Shown one piece after another: positions 8,264 through 16,194 of a stretch of 49,284 nt of DNA. Within the stretch, counting starts at the first letter, position 1. Each line of letters starts with the position of its first letter. Position numbers and translations under genes: made by a program. Source of the DNA: a virus; IMG/VR virus record IMGVR_UViG_3300035701_000054, positions 1 through 49,284 of that record; one strand, given 5' to 3'. The notes below the pieces were generated by a model that was given only the letters and a program-made list of their open reading frames with translations, searched no databases and had not been told where the DNA came from.

Positions 8264-8889
8264 TGGCTGAAAAATTACTTCAAGAATTTCAAGATTTTTC
8301 TTATCAAGTGGTATCTGAATCTGCCGAACAAGACGGTAAGAAGAAGACTTTTCTTAGAGGTCTTTTTCAACATGGTGGAATCCGTAACGGCAACGGAAGA
8401 GTATATCCTGTACCCATATTAGAAAGAGAAATTAATAGAAACACAGATAAAATTAAAAATAGAAATATGTTGGGAGAGTTAGATCACCCAACTGAAGGAA
8501 AAATTCATCTAGAAAAAGTCTCACACTGTGTAACTGATCTGAAAATGGAACAAAGTGGTAAAGTTCTAGGGTCAGTCGAAGTATTTGACGGACTAGATGA
8601 AGAGGGTGGAACTCCGAAGGGGAGAATCTTAGGATCTTTGATCCGAAGAGGCGTTAGACTGGGTATTTCATCTAGAGGCTGGGGCACGACCAAAGAAAAC
8701 GCCGGAGTCAACGAAGTTCAGGACGACTTTAAATTGATAACCTTCGATATAGTAGCTGATCCCTCTACTCCAGAAGCTTACCCTTCGGCTGTTTACGAGG
8801 AAAAAAATCCTGAAGCTGAAGGTTGGATCAAAGAAGAAAAAGACACAAAGTCGTTTTCTGAAATATTAAATGAAAACTTAAATGACTAG
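8263..8889 (+). CDS. gp21: Prohead core serine protease (gp21-like)
   Basis: The 208-residue protein is the size of the T4 gp21 protease, which cleaves scaffold and capsid proteins during head maturation. Visible family motifs are RNGNGRVYP, GELDHP with catalytic His 75, and GISSRGWG with the catalytic Ser near 136-137, followed by FDIVADPS. The H-S spacing is close to that of gp21. The gene lies directly before the scaffold and the major capsid gene, as in T4. Translation is probably coupled to the preceding gene through TAATG. Confidence 0.92.
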   Translation: MAEKLLQEFQDFSYQVVSESAEQDGKKKTFLRGLFQHGGIRNGNGRVYPVPILEREINRNTDKIKNRNMLGELDHPTEGKIHLEKVSHCVTDLKMEQSGKVLGSVEVFDGLDEEGGTPKGRILGSLIRRGVRLGISSRGWGTTKENAGVNEVQDDFKLITFDIVADPSTPEAYPSAVYEEKNPEAEGWIKEEKDTKSFSEILNENLND

Positions 8890-8901
8890 GAGGTTAGCTT
8901 C

Positions 8902-9891
8902 ATGCCCAATCTATTAGCCGAAATCGAACTTAACGATAAGCAAATTAAGGCTTTTAATGAAGAATTGAATAAATGGAAAGAGAAGACCAAAGCTCAACTC
9001 TCTGAAGAGACTCGATCTGAGGTTCAAACTGAATACGACGTAAAACTTCGCCAGATTGAAGAAGAGAAAGCCAACTTCAAGAAAGAGCAGATCGCTCTAG
9101 TTGAAGAAATTAAATCCAAGATGCAGAAAGTGATGGTAAAGAGATTCACTTCTGTTCTTAAAGAAATGTATGACGAACTAAAGGTCGAGGCTAGAAAGGA
9201 CGTTCTAAACGATCCTAGAATCCTCGCTCTTGAAGAGATCAAGAACGTTCTCTTCCCACTTATGGACGAGACTGTCACTAAGGGATATGTAGATGAACTA
9301 CAGAAGTCTCTGAAGATGCTCGAAGATAGAGAGGACGAGAATGATAAGCTTAGAGCTAGACTCAAGCTGAAAGAAATTACTTCTAACCTGTCTCCTGTAG
9401 TTGCTGAAGCCGTTGAAGCTTTCATCGGTGATGCCTCAACTGAAGAAGAAGTCGTAGAAAAGTATTCTAAGCTAAAGAACTTAGTAAAAGAAGCTGGCGA
9501 CGACGAAGAAGCTGAAGAAGAGCCCGAGGAAGAAGAGTCTGACGAAGACGAAGATGGCAAGAAAAAGAAGAAGAAGAAGAAAGGCAAGAAAGACGACGAA
9601 GAGAAATCTGACGAGGAAGAGCCCGAAGAAGATGAGATGGGTGAAGCCAAGAAAGACAAAGATAAAGATGATGAAGATGAAGACGAAGACGAAGAAGAGG
9701 ACGAGAAGTCCGATGATGATGACGATGAGGAAGAAGACGAAGAAGAAAAAGAGGATGACGAAGAGGTAGAAGAAACTCTCGAGATCAATCCCAAGGTTCA
9801 CTTCGAAAGAAAAGAAAAAGAAGTAAATGAATTTATGGGACAACTTAATGAATTATTGAATCTCTCGGGTATTCCTACTAAAAGAGAATAA
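8902..9891 (+). CDS. gp22: Prohead scaffold core protein (gp22-like)
   Basis: The 329-residue protein is helical and coiled coil over residues 1-165. An extremely acidic Asp/Glu/Lys stretch follows (about residues 195-295) and a short helical tail ends the protein. Scaffold proteins of T4-like phages are helical, acidic and degraded by the gp21 protease before DNA packaging. AGGAGG at 8888-8893 lies 8 nt before the ATG. The location between protease and major capsid gene is that of gp22. The acidic low-complexity region creates long spurious open frames on the other strand. Confidence 0.85.
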   Translation: MPNLLAEIELNDKQIKAFNEELNKWKEKTKAQLSEETRSEVQTEYDVKLRQIEEEKANFKKEQIALVEEIKSKMQKVMVKRFTSVLKEMYDELKVEARKDVLNDPRILALEEIKNVLFPLMDETVTKGYVDELQKSLKMLEDREDENDKLRARLKLKEITSNLSPVVAEAVEAFIGDASTEEEVVEKYSKLKNLVKEAGDDEEAEEEPEEEESDEDEDGKKKKKKKKGKKDDEEKSDEEEPEEDEMGEAKKDKDKDDEDEDEDEEEDEKSDDDDDEEEDEEEKEDDEEVEETLEINPKVHFERKEKEVNEFMGQLNELLNLSGIPTKRE

Positions 9892-9925
9892 AAACCAAGA
9901 GATGCACAACTTAGGAGGATTTTAA

Positions 9926-11548
9926 ATGAATGGTCTTTTTGACTATAACAGATTAAGAAAGGAACAGAAAGAGAAAATCTTGGCTAAGTGGAAACCTTTC
10001 CTCAAAGGAATCGAAGACGATTATCTAAGAGAATCCACAGCCATGTTACTTGAGAATGAGGCACAGTACCTTGTGGAAGAGCCCTCTACGACAGCTTCTG
10101 ACGTAGTTGGTATCCAGAAGATTCTTCTACCTATCGTACGAAGAGTATTCCCCAATCTAGTTGCTAACAACTTGGTTTCTGTTCAGCCATTGGCTGGACC
10201 AACTGGTGTTATCTTCTATCTTAAGTATGAATTTGCTAGCACAAAGTCTGGTACGACTGCTGGCGACGAGTACAGCATGTACTCTGAGAACCCATCTGAT
10301 ACAGCACAGGGTTATAACCCTTACTATTCAACAGATGAAGTTCTAGTTTCAACCGTAACTATAACAGACGGTGCCGGTGGTGCTCCTTCCGAGTATCACT
10401 TCACTGCTGTTACAGCTTGGTTGAACGGGTTGGATACACTCGGTGACGCAACTGATTCAACTAATGCTCTTCTAAAGAGAGTAAAAATTAGATTCAAGAT
10501 TTCAGTTACTGCAACTCCAACAACTTATTCCTCTTTCTTGATTCAATTCGACGGAAGAACAGGAAAGAATTATTGGCAAATTAAAGAAACAGACAGAGGC
10601 GGAGTTGGTGTTCCATTGGATTCTGCATTCACAACACTGACAGCTGCTGAGTGGATTTCTAGCACTGGTCAACTACCAAAGGGTTCTGTCGCATTCACGG
10701 ATGCTACTAACCTTATAACAGTTTATCCATTTGGTTCAGCCTTCAACTCTGACTTCATCAACGCAACTTATACGTCTCTAGGACTTGAAGGCTTCTATGC
10801 TTACAAACAAGAGGGATCTAGTGCTATTCCCGATATGGCAATTAGCATTTCTCAGTTCCCGATTACAGTTAAGTCTAGAAAGCTGAAAGCAACCTGGACG
10901 AACGAAGCTGAGCAAGACCTCAAGGCTTACCACGGCTTGAACGCAGACGCAGAGCTTACAGCTCTAGTATCTAATGAGATGATCGCAGAAATTGACAGAG
11001 AGATCGTTAAGTTCTGCATGGACATCGTTCCTATCTCTTCATTCAGATATTTGGACTGGAACTCTGACGTTGGTAACAACACGTCTGGCAACTTCTTGGA
11101 CAGAAACAGAAATCTAGTTCAGGTCGTTGTAGAGCTAAGCAATGAAATTTATAGAAAGTCTAAGATCGGGGCTGCTAACTGGATGATCACATCACCCAAG
11201 GTAGCATCTTATCTTGAAGTTCTCGAAGGTTTCGTGGCTGCTCCTGCTGCACAGCAAGGTGGTCTTGGAATCGTAAAAGCCGGCGACATGAGAGGTGGCA
11301 TGGCAGTTTACAAGGATCCTCTATTCCCAACGAATAAGATTCTCGTAGGACACAAGAGCCCAGCATCTCCATTCGGAGCTGGCGTAGTTTATGCACCGTA
11401 CGTAACCCAAGTAACACCTACCCTGTACGGACCAGATGACTTCACACCGAGAAAGGGATTCCTCGCTAGATACGGCCTTATTCAAGTGCCCATTGGCGAT
11501 TTACTCTACGGCATGATTTCAATTTCTGATTTACCAGGTTCGGTCTAA
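9926..11548 (+). CDS. gp23: Major capsid protein (gp23-like)
   Basis: The 540-residue protein is the shell subunit. The N-terminal segment is followed by the family hallmark LLPIVRRVFPNLVANNLVSV (residues 68-87) and QPLAGPTGVIFYLKYEF. The C-terminal part has APYVTQVTPTLYGPDDFTPRK and ARYGLIQVP, also typical of gp23. A gp21-type cleavage motif (Leu-x-Glu) may lie at LVE, residues 49-51, just before the core; this site is inferred. AGGAGG at 9913-9918 lies 7 nt before the ATG. A strong terminator follows, consistent with very high expression. Confidence 0.95.
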   Translation: MNGLFDYNRLRKEQKEKILAKWKPFLKGIEDDYLRESTAMLLENEAQYLVEEPSTTASDVVGIQKILLPIVRRVFPNLVANNLVSVQPLAGPTGVIFYLKYEFASTKSGTTAGDEYSMYSENPSDTAQGYNPYYSTDEVLVSTVTITDGAGGAPSEYHFTAVTAWLNGLDTLGDATDSTNALLKRVKIRFKISVTATPTTYSSFLIQFDGRTGKNYWQIKETDRGGVGVPLDSAFTTLTAAEWISSTGQLPKGSVAFTDATNLITVYPFGSAFNSDFINATYTSLGLEGFYAYKQEGSSAIPDMAISISQFPITVKSRKLKATWTNEAEQDLKAYHGLNADAELTALVSNEMIAEIDREIVKFCMDIVPISSFRYLDWNSDVGNNTSGNFLDRNRNLVQVVVELSNEIYRKSKIGAANWMITSPKVASYLEVLEGFVAAPAAQQGGLGIVKAGDMRGGMAVYKDPLFPTNKILVGHKSPASPFGAGVVYAPYVTQVTPTLYGPDDFTPRKGFLARYGLIQVPIGDLLYGMISISDLPGSV

Positions 11549-11576
11549 CAATTACTTGTAGTATAATGATTTACAC

Positions 11577-11609
11577 GAGGAGCTCTAAAAATTTAGAGCT
11601 CCTCTTTTT
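11577..11609 (+). terminator. Rho-independent terminator after the major capsid gene
   Basis: A long perfect stem GAGGAGCTCTAAA/TTTAGAGCTCCTC is followed by TTTTTG. Confidence 0.9.
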
Positions 11610-11755
11610 GTGTGTAATCTTCTCATATATTTCGCATATTTTTTTAATATGATAAAATATAATAAGCAAAGAAGCGGTAAAATCAATCAAACTTACAACG
11701 TCGACGAATTAAAATGGAGCATTAAGCGGAAAATTTGGTCATAACAGGAGAGTAT

Positions 11756-12040
11756 ATGAACAAACCTAATTGTTATGAATGCGTTCACCGAAAGAATTTA
11801 CCCGGAGATGCTCATAGTCGATGCAGTCATCCGAGTGTGGGAACGACTAATCCACTCGAAGAGCTTCTTGCTACTTTCGCGTCTGTAGGTAGAGGGTCTC
11901 CAACTGTCAAACAAGATATAGTTGACAAGCTCGGTATCAAAGCAGACTATCATGGCATCAAAAATGGATGGTTTAACTGGCCTTATAACTTTGACCCAAT
12001 ATGGCTTATAGAGTGCAAGGGATATGAGTCCAAGCCATAA
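11756..12040 (+). CDS. Small Cys-containing protein
   Basis: The 94-residue protein starts MNKPNCYECVHRK and has further Cys residues at CSHP and ECKGYES near the end. The C-x2-C opening and a late Cys recall the Cys-rich family at 13.7-14.7 kb and suggest a small zinc-binding fold. AGGAG at 11746-11750 sets the start. It is bracketed by two strong terminators, so it forms a single-gene transcript. The function is unknown. Confidence 0.7.
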   Translation: MNKPNCYECVHRKNLPGDAHSRCSHPSVGTTNPLEELLATFASVGRGSPTVKQDIVDKLGIKADYHGIKNGWFNWPYNFDPIWLIECKGYESKP

Positions 12041-12055
12041 TAAATCTAATCTTAC

Positions 12056-12082
12056 GGGCCATCCTCTTGGATGGCCCTTTTT
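12056..12082 (+). terminator. Rho-independent terminator
   Basis: The stem GGGCCATCC/GGATGGCCC with a TCTT loop is followed by TTTTTG. Confidence 0.9.
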
Positions 12083-12085
12083 GTT

Positions 12086-12096
12086 GAAAGATAAAC
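12086..12096 (+). promoter_or_regulatory. GAAAGATAAAC motif
   Basis: A member of the recurrent AAGATAAA motif set, right after a terminator and 4 nt before the next ATG. Its closeness to the start means it may act as a weak ribosome-binding or RNA signal rather than a promoter. Confidence 0.3.
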
Positions 12097-12100
12097 TCGT

Positions 12101-12535
12101 ATGGATATATCTGTAAAACAAGAGAATAAATTAATTTCTTTGAATATGAAAAAGGGCGCTATTTTTTATGTGACTCTTATAGAAATGCCCATGTTTAGTA
12201 ATTACACTAAGAAATTCAAGTTCTCTATTTTTGAAGCTAAATTTGAAGGTTTTAAAAAATCTTGGGATTTGTATAAATTTTCTATCATTAGACGAATTAA
12301 TTTTAACAAAGGCGTAAAATTCCAACTCATCGGTGGACGCGGCTTCATCAGTAATATAATCTACACTGGATCTACTATCTTTGAGGTTGAGAACCACGGA
12401 GAAGTTAGTTTTATACATCATACATCATCAGAAGCTCAAAGAAATATGATTTCTTTGATTTTTACTGGATCTATAGAAAGCTCTCTTAGCGATGGAAGAG
12501 AGCAAATCTATTTTAAAAGGCCGGTTGGTTTATAA
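12101..12535 (+). CDS. Unknown protein
   Basis: The 144-residue protein is rich in beta-forming aromatic and basic residues and has no motif I recognise. It begins right after a terminator. The stop overlaps the ATG of the next gene (TAATG), so the two are probably translated together. Confidence 0.65.
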   Translation: MDISVKQENKLISLNMKKGAIFYVTLIEMPMFSNYTKKFKFSIFEAKFEGFKKSWDLYKFSIIRRINFNKGVKFQLIGGRGFISNIIYTGSTIFEVENHGEVSFIHHTSSEAQRNMISLIFTGSIESSLSDGREQIYFKRPVGL

Positions 12536-12717
12536 TGAAGTTCTATATAGAGTATACTTCGGGGACAGGCCGCTTCTCTCCAGGGAAAATAGCTAATTTA
12601 TATTCAGAAAGGAAAGCGCCCCTCTTATTGAAATCAACAAGTAGGCCGATAAATACTCATGAAGTTTTAGATTATATATTTAGACTGAAAGGCTATACTT
12701 GGACAATAAAAGTATAA
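12535..12717 (+). CDS. Small unknown protein
   Basis: The 60-residue basic protein is coupled to the preceding gene by TAATG. The codons for its C-terminal LKGYTWTIK are partly repeated about 63 nt further on, outside any gene, which suggests a local duplication. Confidence 0.6.
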   Translation: MKFYIEYTSGTGRFSPGKIANLYSERKAPLLLKSTSRPINTHEVLDYIFRLKGYTWTIKV

Positions 12718-12774
12718 AGTCGAAACTAAAAAGAAAGTAGACTAACTTCTAAAGGTTATACTTGGATAATAAAA
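12688..12774 (+). repeat. Imperfect direct repeat around a gene 3' end
   Basis: The 24-nt unit at 12688-12711 recurs at 12751-12774 with two C-to-T differences. The first copy is coding (KGYTWTIK). The second would read KGYTWIIKT and stop, but it has no start codon and looks like a gene-end remnant. Confidence 0.7.
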
Positions 12775-12788
12775 ACATGAAACTAATC

Positions 12789-12799
12789 GAAAGATAAAC
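12789..12799 (+). promoter_or_regulatory. GAAAGATAAAC motif
   Basis: A member of the recurrent AAGATAAA motif set, 27 nt before the ATG of a probable virion protein gene that also has AGGAGG. Confidence 0.35.
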
Positions 12800-12826
12800 T
12801 AAACTTCTATAGGAGGAAAATTTTAA

Positions 12827-13582
12827 ATGGCTATAGATACGACTTATGTAAATAACGAGCAGACACCACCTAGATGGAGAGTTTTAGCTACTCATTTAGT
12901 TGGAACAGATACTGTACAATTCAATGCATTAAATGCAGATGATAAAACTTTCTTTCAATATATATATGACAATGTTCCAGCAACTGGAAGCCCACAGCTT
13001 GAAGCAGGTGTAGCTTCAATCAGTGTTGGAGTAAATGCTGTAATAGGTTTCAGCTCAAGCGACCCTGATGCTCCGTTCTTGTCTTACTATTCTATATCAG
13101 ATATAGTAAATTACGGAGTAACAGTTACTAATGTTCCAACTGATGCTGCTACTTTAGTAGCTAACTCTAACTGGAAATTCACAATTGCTAATGCTGGTTT
13201 CACAGCTGGTAAACATATCAAAGCGATGGTCAGACTTAACGACGCAGAGTTAGAAGGTAAGGGCGATAAAATCATTGTAGATATTATTGTACCGCCCGCC
13301 ACTCCAGCTACATTTACAGCTGCAGATGGTGTAGGTCAATCAGTATGTGCTTGGACTAACTCTACAGGCGCTGCAAGCTACTTGATAAGCTATAAAATTG
13401 GCTCACTAGTATATACTAATGCTCAAATCTTAGCATCACCAACTGGATCTAAAGTAGATACAGATGGAACACCTAACACTGTTACAGGTTTAGCAGCTGG
13501 AGCATATTCATTCTGCATTCAAGCTGTTAATCCAGGTGGAACTTCTGCTGCAACTGCATCAGACGGCGCAACAATAACTTAA
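12827..13582 (+). CDS. Probable virion decoration protein with C-terminal Fn3/Ig-like domain
   Basis: The 251-residue protein is Ala/Thr/Ser-rich and beta-rich. Residues 160-251 form a fibronectin-III-like domain, with VCAWTNSTGAASYLISYKIG in the middle and TGLAAGAYSFCIQAVNPGGT near the end. Such domains are common on phage head decoration proteins and fibres. A strong ribosome-binding site, a dedicated terminator and a location just after the capsid gene suggest abundant late expression. A Hoc-like surface role is inferred; a tail or fibre role is an alternative. Confidence 0.6.
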   Translation: MAIDTTYVNNEQTPPRWRVLATHLVGTDTVQFNALNADDKTFFQYIYDNVPATGSPQLEAGVASISVGVNAVIGFSSSDPDAPFLSYYSISDIVNYGVTVTNVPTDAATLVANSNWKFTIANAGFTAGKHIKAMVRLNDAELEGKGDKIIVDIIVPPATPATFTAADGVGQSVCAWTNSTGAASYLISYKIGSLVYTNAQILASPTGSKVDTDGTPNTVTGLAAGAYSFCIQAVNPGGTSAATASDGATIT

Positions 13583-13600
13583 TAGAGAACAGAAAATTAA

Positions 13601-13627
13601 AGGGCTGACTTCGGTCAGCCCTTTTTG
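13601..13627 (+). terminator. Rho-independent terminator with TTCG tetraloop
   Basis: The perfect stem AGGGCTGAC/GTCAGCCCT closes on TTCG and is followed by TTTTTG. Confidence 0.92.
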
Positions 13628-13716
13628 TGTGCGCATACTTTAAATCTATTATGCTAAAGAATATTATTGTGGCCCTGAGCCGTTTGCAGAAGTCTTGCCC
13701 GAAAAAAGAACCTGCG

Positions 13717-13989
13717 ATGGATTTGAAAGAAGTGGTTCTAAATCTTCTCAAAGACAGATCATGTGATACATGCGGTTATATGAACCCTGCCCAAAGGAGA
13801 GAATTTGTGAGCACTATATTGGACCCAGGTAAAAAGAAAACTATCCTTATTCTAAAAGGTCATAATTGCGACGACTGTGATCATGATCGCCATATTAATC
13901 GTGAACGTCTTTGGTATTGCTATTATCGCAAAATGAAACCCATAGATGAAGTTTGCACAAAATGGAAGAGAAAATTTTTTGATGACTGA
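13717..13989 (+). CDS. Cys-rich small protein, member 1 of tandem family
   Basis: The 90-residue protein shares the pattern KEVVLNLLKDxxCxxC with the next three genes, here followed by CDDCDHD, YCYY and VCTKWK. The pattern C-x2-C with a final Cys two residues before a Trp-Lys suggests a small zinc-binding domain. I chose ATG 13717 because the homology with the sister proteins begins there; upstream in-frame starts at 13627 and 13651 lack ribosome-binding sites. The end overlaps the next gene by 8 nt. The function is unknown. Confidence 0.65.
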   Translation: MDLKEVVLNLLKDRSCDTCGYMNPAQRREFVSTILDPGKKKTILILKGHNCDDCDHDRHINRERLWYCYYRKMKPIDEVCTKWKRKFFDD

Positions 13990-14233
13990 AAAAGAAAAAA
14001 CACTCCGCCTGTTGAGAAATGAAGCTTGTTCTACGTGCACTTACTATTTTCTGAATCGACATGAAAGGAGAGATTGGTGTTTCCAGCTTATTGATGTTCC
14101 AGACTCTCCAACTTGCGAAAACTGGGTAAAGGCTGATGAGAGTGGAGTCGGTACATCGTTTACCTCATGCTCTGCATATTCTTCGGCTGATCTTCAAGGT
14201 CTTCTCAACTTGAATGGAAATAATTTTTCATGA
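13982..14233 (+). CDS. Cys-rich small protein, member 2 of tandem family
   Basis: The 83-residue protein begins MTEKEKTLRLLRNEACSTC and later has DWCFQL and TCENWVK, matching the family pattern of C-x2-C, an isolated Cys and Cys-x2-Trp. ATG 13982 overlaps the previous stop. It ends in an ATGA overlap with member 3. The function is unknown. Confidence 0.65.
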   Translation: MTEKEKTLRLLRNEACSTCTYYFLNRHERRDWCFQLIDVPDSPTCENWVKADESGVGTSFTSCSAYSSADLQGLLNLNGNNFS

Positions 14234-14493
14234 AAGAAAGATATCCAAAAGAAGTAATTCAAAATTTACTTAGAGATCGAGTTTGTGATATATGTTACCA
14301 TAAAAATACTAAGCTCACAGAATTTACAAATTGGTGCAACGTCCAATGTAATCAACCGAGTTTAAACTCTTGCGAAAAATGGAAAGCTTTTGATTTAGGC
14401 GTTATACGAAAAACTTATCCCAGTCTAGTAGCGAACGAGATAGTTTCAGTTCAGCCGATAGGTCTGCCGAAGAAAGTATCGAATGAAGGATAA
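14230..14493 (+). CDS. Cys-rich small protein, member 3, fused to a gp23 fragment
   Basis: Residues 1-56 follow the family pattern (EVIQNLLRDRVCDIC, WCNVQC, SCEKWK). The remaining residues switch to VIRKTYPSLVANEIVSVQP (nt 14401-14457), which matches residues 70-88 of the major capsid protein of this phage and continues for a few residues. Twelve of 23 aligned residues are identical, so the piece comes from a divergent gp23. The protein is therefore a chimera formed by recombination. Whether the tail has a function is unknown. Confidence 0.65.
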   Translation: MKERYPKEVIQNLLRDRVCDICYHKNTKLTEFTNWCNVQCNQPSLNSCEKWKAFDLGVIRKTYPSLVANEIVSVQPIGLPKKVSNEG

Positions 14494-14725
14494 AATAGAA
14501 AAAGAAGTAGTTCTAAATTTGCTCAAGGATCAGATATGCGATAATTGCTACTATAAAGTTAGTGTCGCTCGTTTGCTGGCTTGCTTTTTAAATCCCGATT
14601 TAAACTGTTGCCAAAGATGGAAAAAAGCTACTGCTATTATATATAGAGATCTTGCTTTAGAATTAACAAGAATTCTTAAAAAAGAAATTGATGAAAAAAT
14701 CCTTGAGAGCTTGGGAGGAGAATGA
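14483..14725 (+). CDS. Cys-rich small protein, member 4 of tandem family
   Basis: The 80-residue protein begins MKDKIEKEVVLNLLKDQICD and has C-x2-C, an isolated Cys and CCQRWKK, as in its sisters. The C-terminal 30 residues form a charged helix unique to this copy. It overlaps member 3 by 11 nt. The function is unknown. Confidence 0.65.
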   Translation: MKDKIEKEVVLNLLKDQICDNCYYKVSVARLLACFLNPDLNCCQRWKKATAIIYRDLALELTRILKKEIDEKILESLGGE

Positions 14726-14727
14726 CA

Positions 14728-15144
14728 ATGGCTATCGAGACTTTATCTGACAAACAAAAACTTGAAAAGTGGAATGAAATTTGCAAGGAGTTTGGATGGT
14801 CTAGTCCTGGTGAACTTCAATCGTGGATTAGTAGATCCAATATAAAGTTTACAGGAGCTGATAGTTGTTTAGCGCCTGAAACTATGGGAGTGGTCTCGAA
14901 CTCTGATGGTGCTATGGCTTTAATTGTTAAATCGTCTGGTGAAGCTATGGCAACTAGAGTGTTAGAAATTTACACTGGAATTCTTACGTTCGCATCAACA
15001 ACGATAGAAGCCGTATTCTGGAAAAATTTAATAGAACGTATGAGTAAAGAGTTTGGTACGTTTGTACCACCAGAACTCGTTCCCAAATATATAAGGGAAA
15101 TTATAAAATATCCCAAAGATGGCAATGGCAGCCTTCCCGCATAA
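14728..15144 (+). CDS. Unknown protein
   Basis: The 138-residue protein has no motif I can name. ATG 14728 is preferred over ATG 14722 because AGGAG at 14716-14720 is 7 nt from the former and only 1 nt from the latter. The preceding gene ends just upstream, so the two are likely co-translated. Confidence 0.65.
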   Translation: MAIETLSDKQKLEKWNEICKEFGWSSPGELQSWISRSNIKFTGADSCLAPETMGVVSNSDGAMALIVKSSGEAMATRVLEIYTGILTFASTTIEAVFWKNLIERMSKEFGTFVPPELVPKYIREIIKYPKDGNGSLPA

Positions 15145-15209
15145 CGTCTCACAGAAAGCTTCGAAGATATGTTATTATTAAACTATCTTAATCTTAGGAG
15201 GAACAAGAG

Positions 15210-15935
15210 ATGGGAAAGGCTGACACAATGGATTACATTTCACAGGGCTATGTTGACCGGATCGAGATTTCACTCGGCAACATCAGCCGCCGGCCTGAAG
15301 ACAAGTTCGCCATCGTCGCCATGAAGTACGTCCCGGCTTCTTTCAAATGCGAACTCTGTGGCCACGAACCTTGCCTTTACGCCTACAGTATCAAGAACCT
15401 CGAGACGGATATCATCATCGATGTCGGCTCTGAATGTGTCAAACACTTCAGGGCTAAGGGCTGCAACATCGACGTAGCTTCCGGCCTCAAGAAGCGGATC
15501 AAGTCCGTCACCCGGAAGATGAGGCGGTACATGAAGAACACTCTGGAGGAAAAAGAATACAAGGAGTTGACTCCGGAGAAAAGACGGGAACTGACCGTCC
15601 GGCTTTTCATGAAGCACCAAGCGATCGAAGCTCTCAAGGACAACGCTGGCAAGAAGGCTCTTCTGGACAAAGAAGATGTCCTGGCTGTTATCACCGATTG
15701 CCCTGACATCGCTCCCCGAGAGAAGAAAGAGAAAGTCAAGAAAGAGAAGCTCAGTCCTAACCAGAAAGCTCTGGCAGCTGCAGAAAAAGCTCTCGCTGAA
15801 CTCTCCAACAAAGACCTCAACGACGAGGACAAGAAGAACAAGAAGAAGCTCCAAGACAAGATTCGGTACTACAAGAACAAGGTCGACAATGGCTCGAACG
15901 TCCCGGCCGTTCCCATGGCAGCGATGGCTAGCTAA
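15210..15935 (+). CDS. GC-rich gene, zinc-binding domain plus Lys-rich coiled coil
   Basis: The 241-residue protein has FKCELCGHEPCLYAYSI and VGSECVKHF (residues about 45-80), a Cys-rich pattern suggestive of a zinc-binding domain. A basic helical region follows, then a Lys/Glu/Ala-rich coiled coil (about 170-230). The start is fixed by AGGAGG near 15197. Codon use is strikingly unlike the neighbours: Cys, Leu, Arg, Pro and Ile codons mostly end in G or C and rare-for-this-phage codons such as CGG and CCG are common. This points to recent acquisition or selection for different translation. The biochemical role is unknown; nucleic-acid binding is a guess from the basic residues. Confidence 0.8.
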   Translation: MGKADTMDYISQGYVDRIEISLGNISRRPEDKFAIVAMKYVPASFKCELCGHEPCLYAYSIKNLETDIIIDVGSECVKHFRAKGCNIDVASGLKKRIKSVTRKMRRYMKNTLEEKEYKELTPEKRRELTVRLFMKHQAIEALKDNAGKKALLDKEDVLAVITDCPDIAPREKKEKVKKEKLSPNQKALAAAEKALAELSNKDLNDEDKKNKKKLQDKIRYYKNKVDNGSNVPAVPMAAMAS

Positions 15936-15970
15936 ACATCGCCTCCAGCTCGGAACCATCTACTATGTAG

Positions 15971-16009
15971 AAGGAGGGGAGGAATTACTTCTTCCCTCCT
16001 TTTATTTTA
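15971..16009 (+). terminator. Rho-independent terminator
   Basis: The stem AAGGAGGG/CCCTCCTT extends inward with G-U and A-T pairs and is followed by TTATTTTAT. Confidence 0.8.
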
Positions 16010-16044
16010 TAATAACTGGTTGGTCTGAAGAGTGTCGTTTTAAA

Positions 16045-16194
16045 ATGACGGCTCTTGCCCTACGACCAAAAATTTTAGGCCCACTACAAGTTAAAATTTT
16101 GCCAGAAATAATGGAGAGTCTTTATCTTCATGGTATAATTAGAGAAGTATTGGGTAAAGAAAAAACAATTCTAAATCTTAAAGGCCTTTTTTGA
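16045..16194 (+). CDS. Possible 49-aa protein
   Basis: The frame encodes MTALALRPKILGPLQVKILP and then a helical segment ending LNLKGLF. The composition is protein-like, but there is no clear ribosome-binding site and it lies just after a terminator. It converges with the minus-strand zinc-ribbon gene and overlaps its 3' end by 17 nt. Confidence 0.35.
   Translation: MTALALRPKILGPLQVKILPEIMESLYLHGIIREVLGKEKTILNLKGLF

Noticed and set aside
9554-9769. Arg/Lys-rich plus-strand frame
   Set aside because: It is the same acidic repeat read in another frame within the scaffold gene.
9024-9794. Long Ser-rich and Phe-rich open frames on the minus strand
   Set aside because: They are the shadow of the GAA/GAC-rich acidic region of the scaffold gene; composition is low-complexity and there are no ribosome-binding sites.
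15270-15959. Long minus-strand and alternative plus-strand frames opposite the 15210 gene
   Set aside because: High GC suppresses stop codons in all frames; only the 15210 frame has AGGAGG, a terminator and motif-like Cys spacing.
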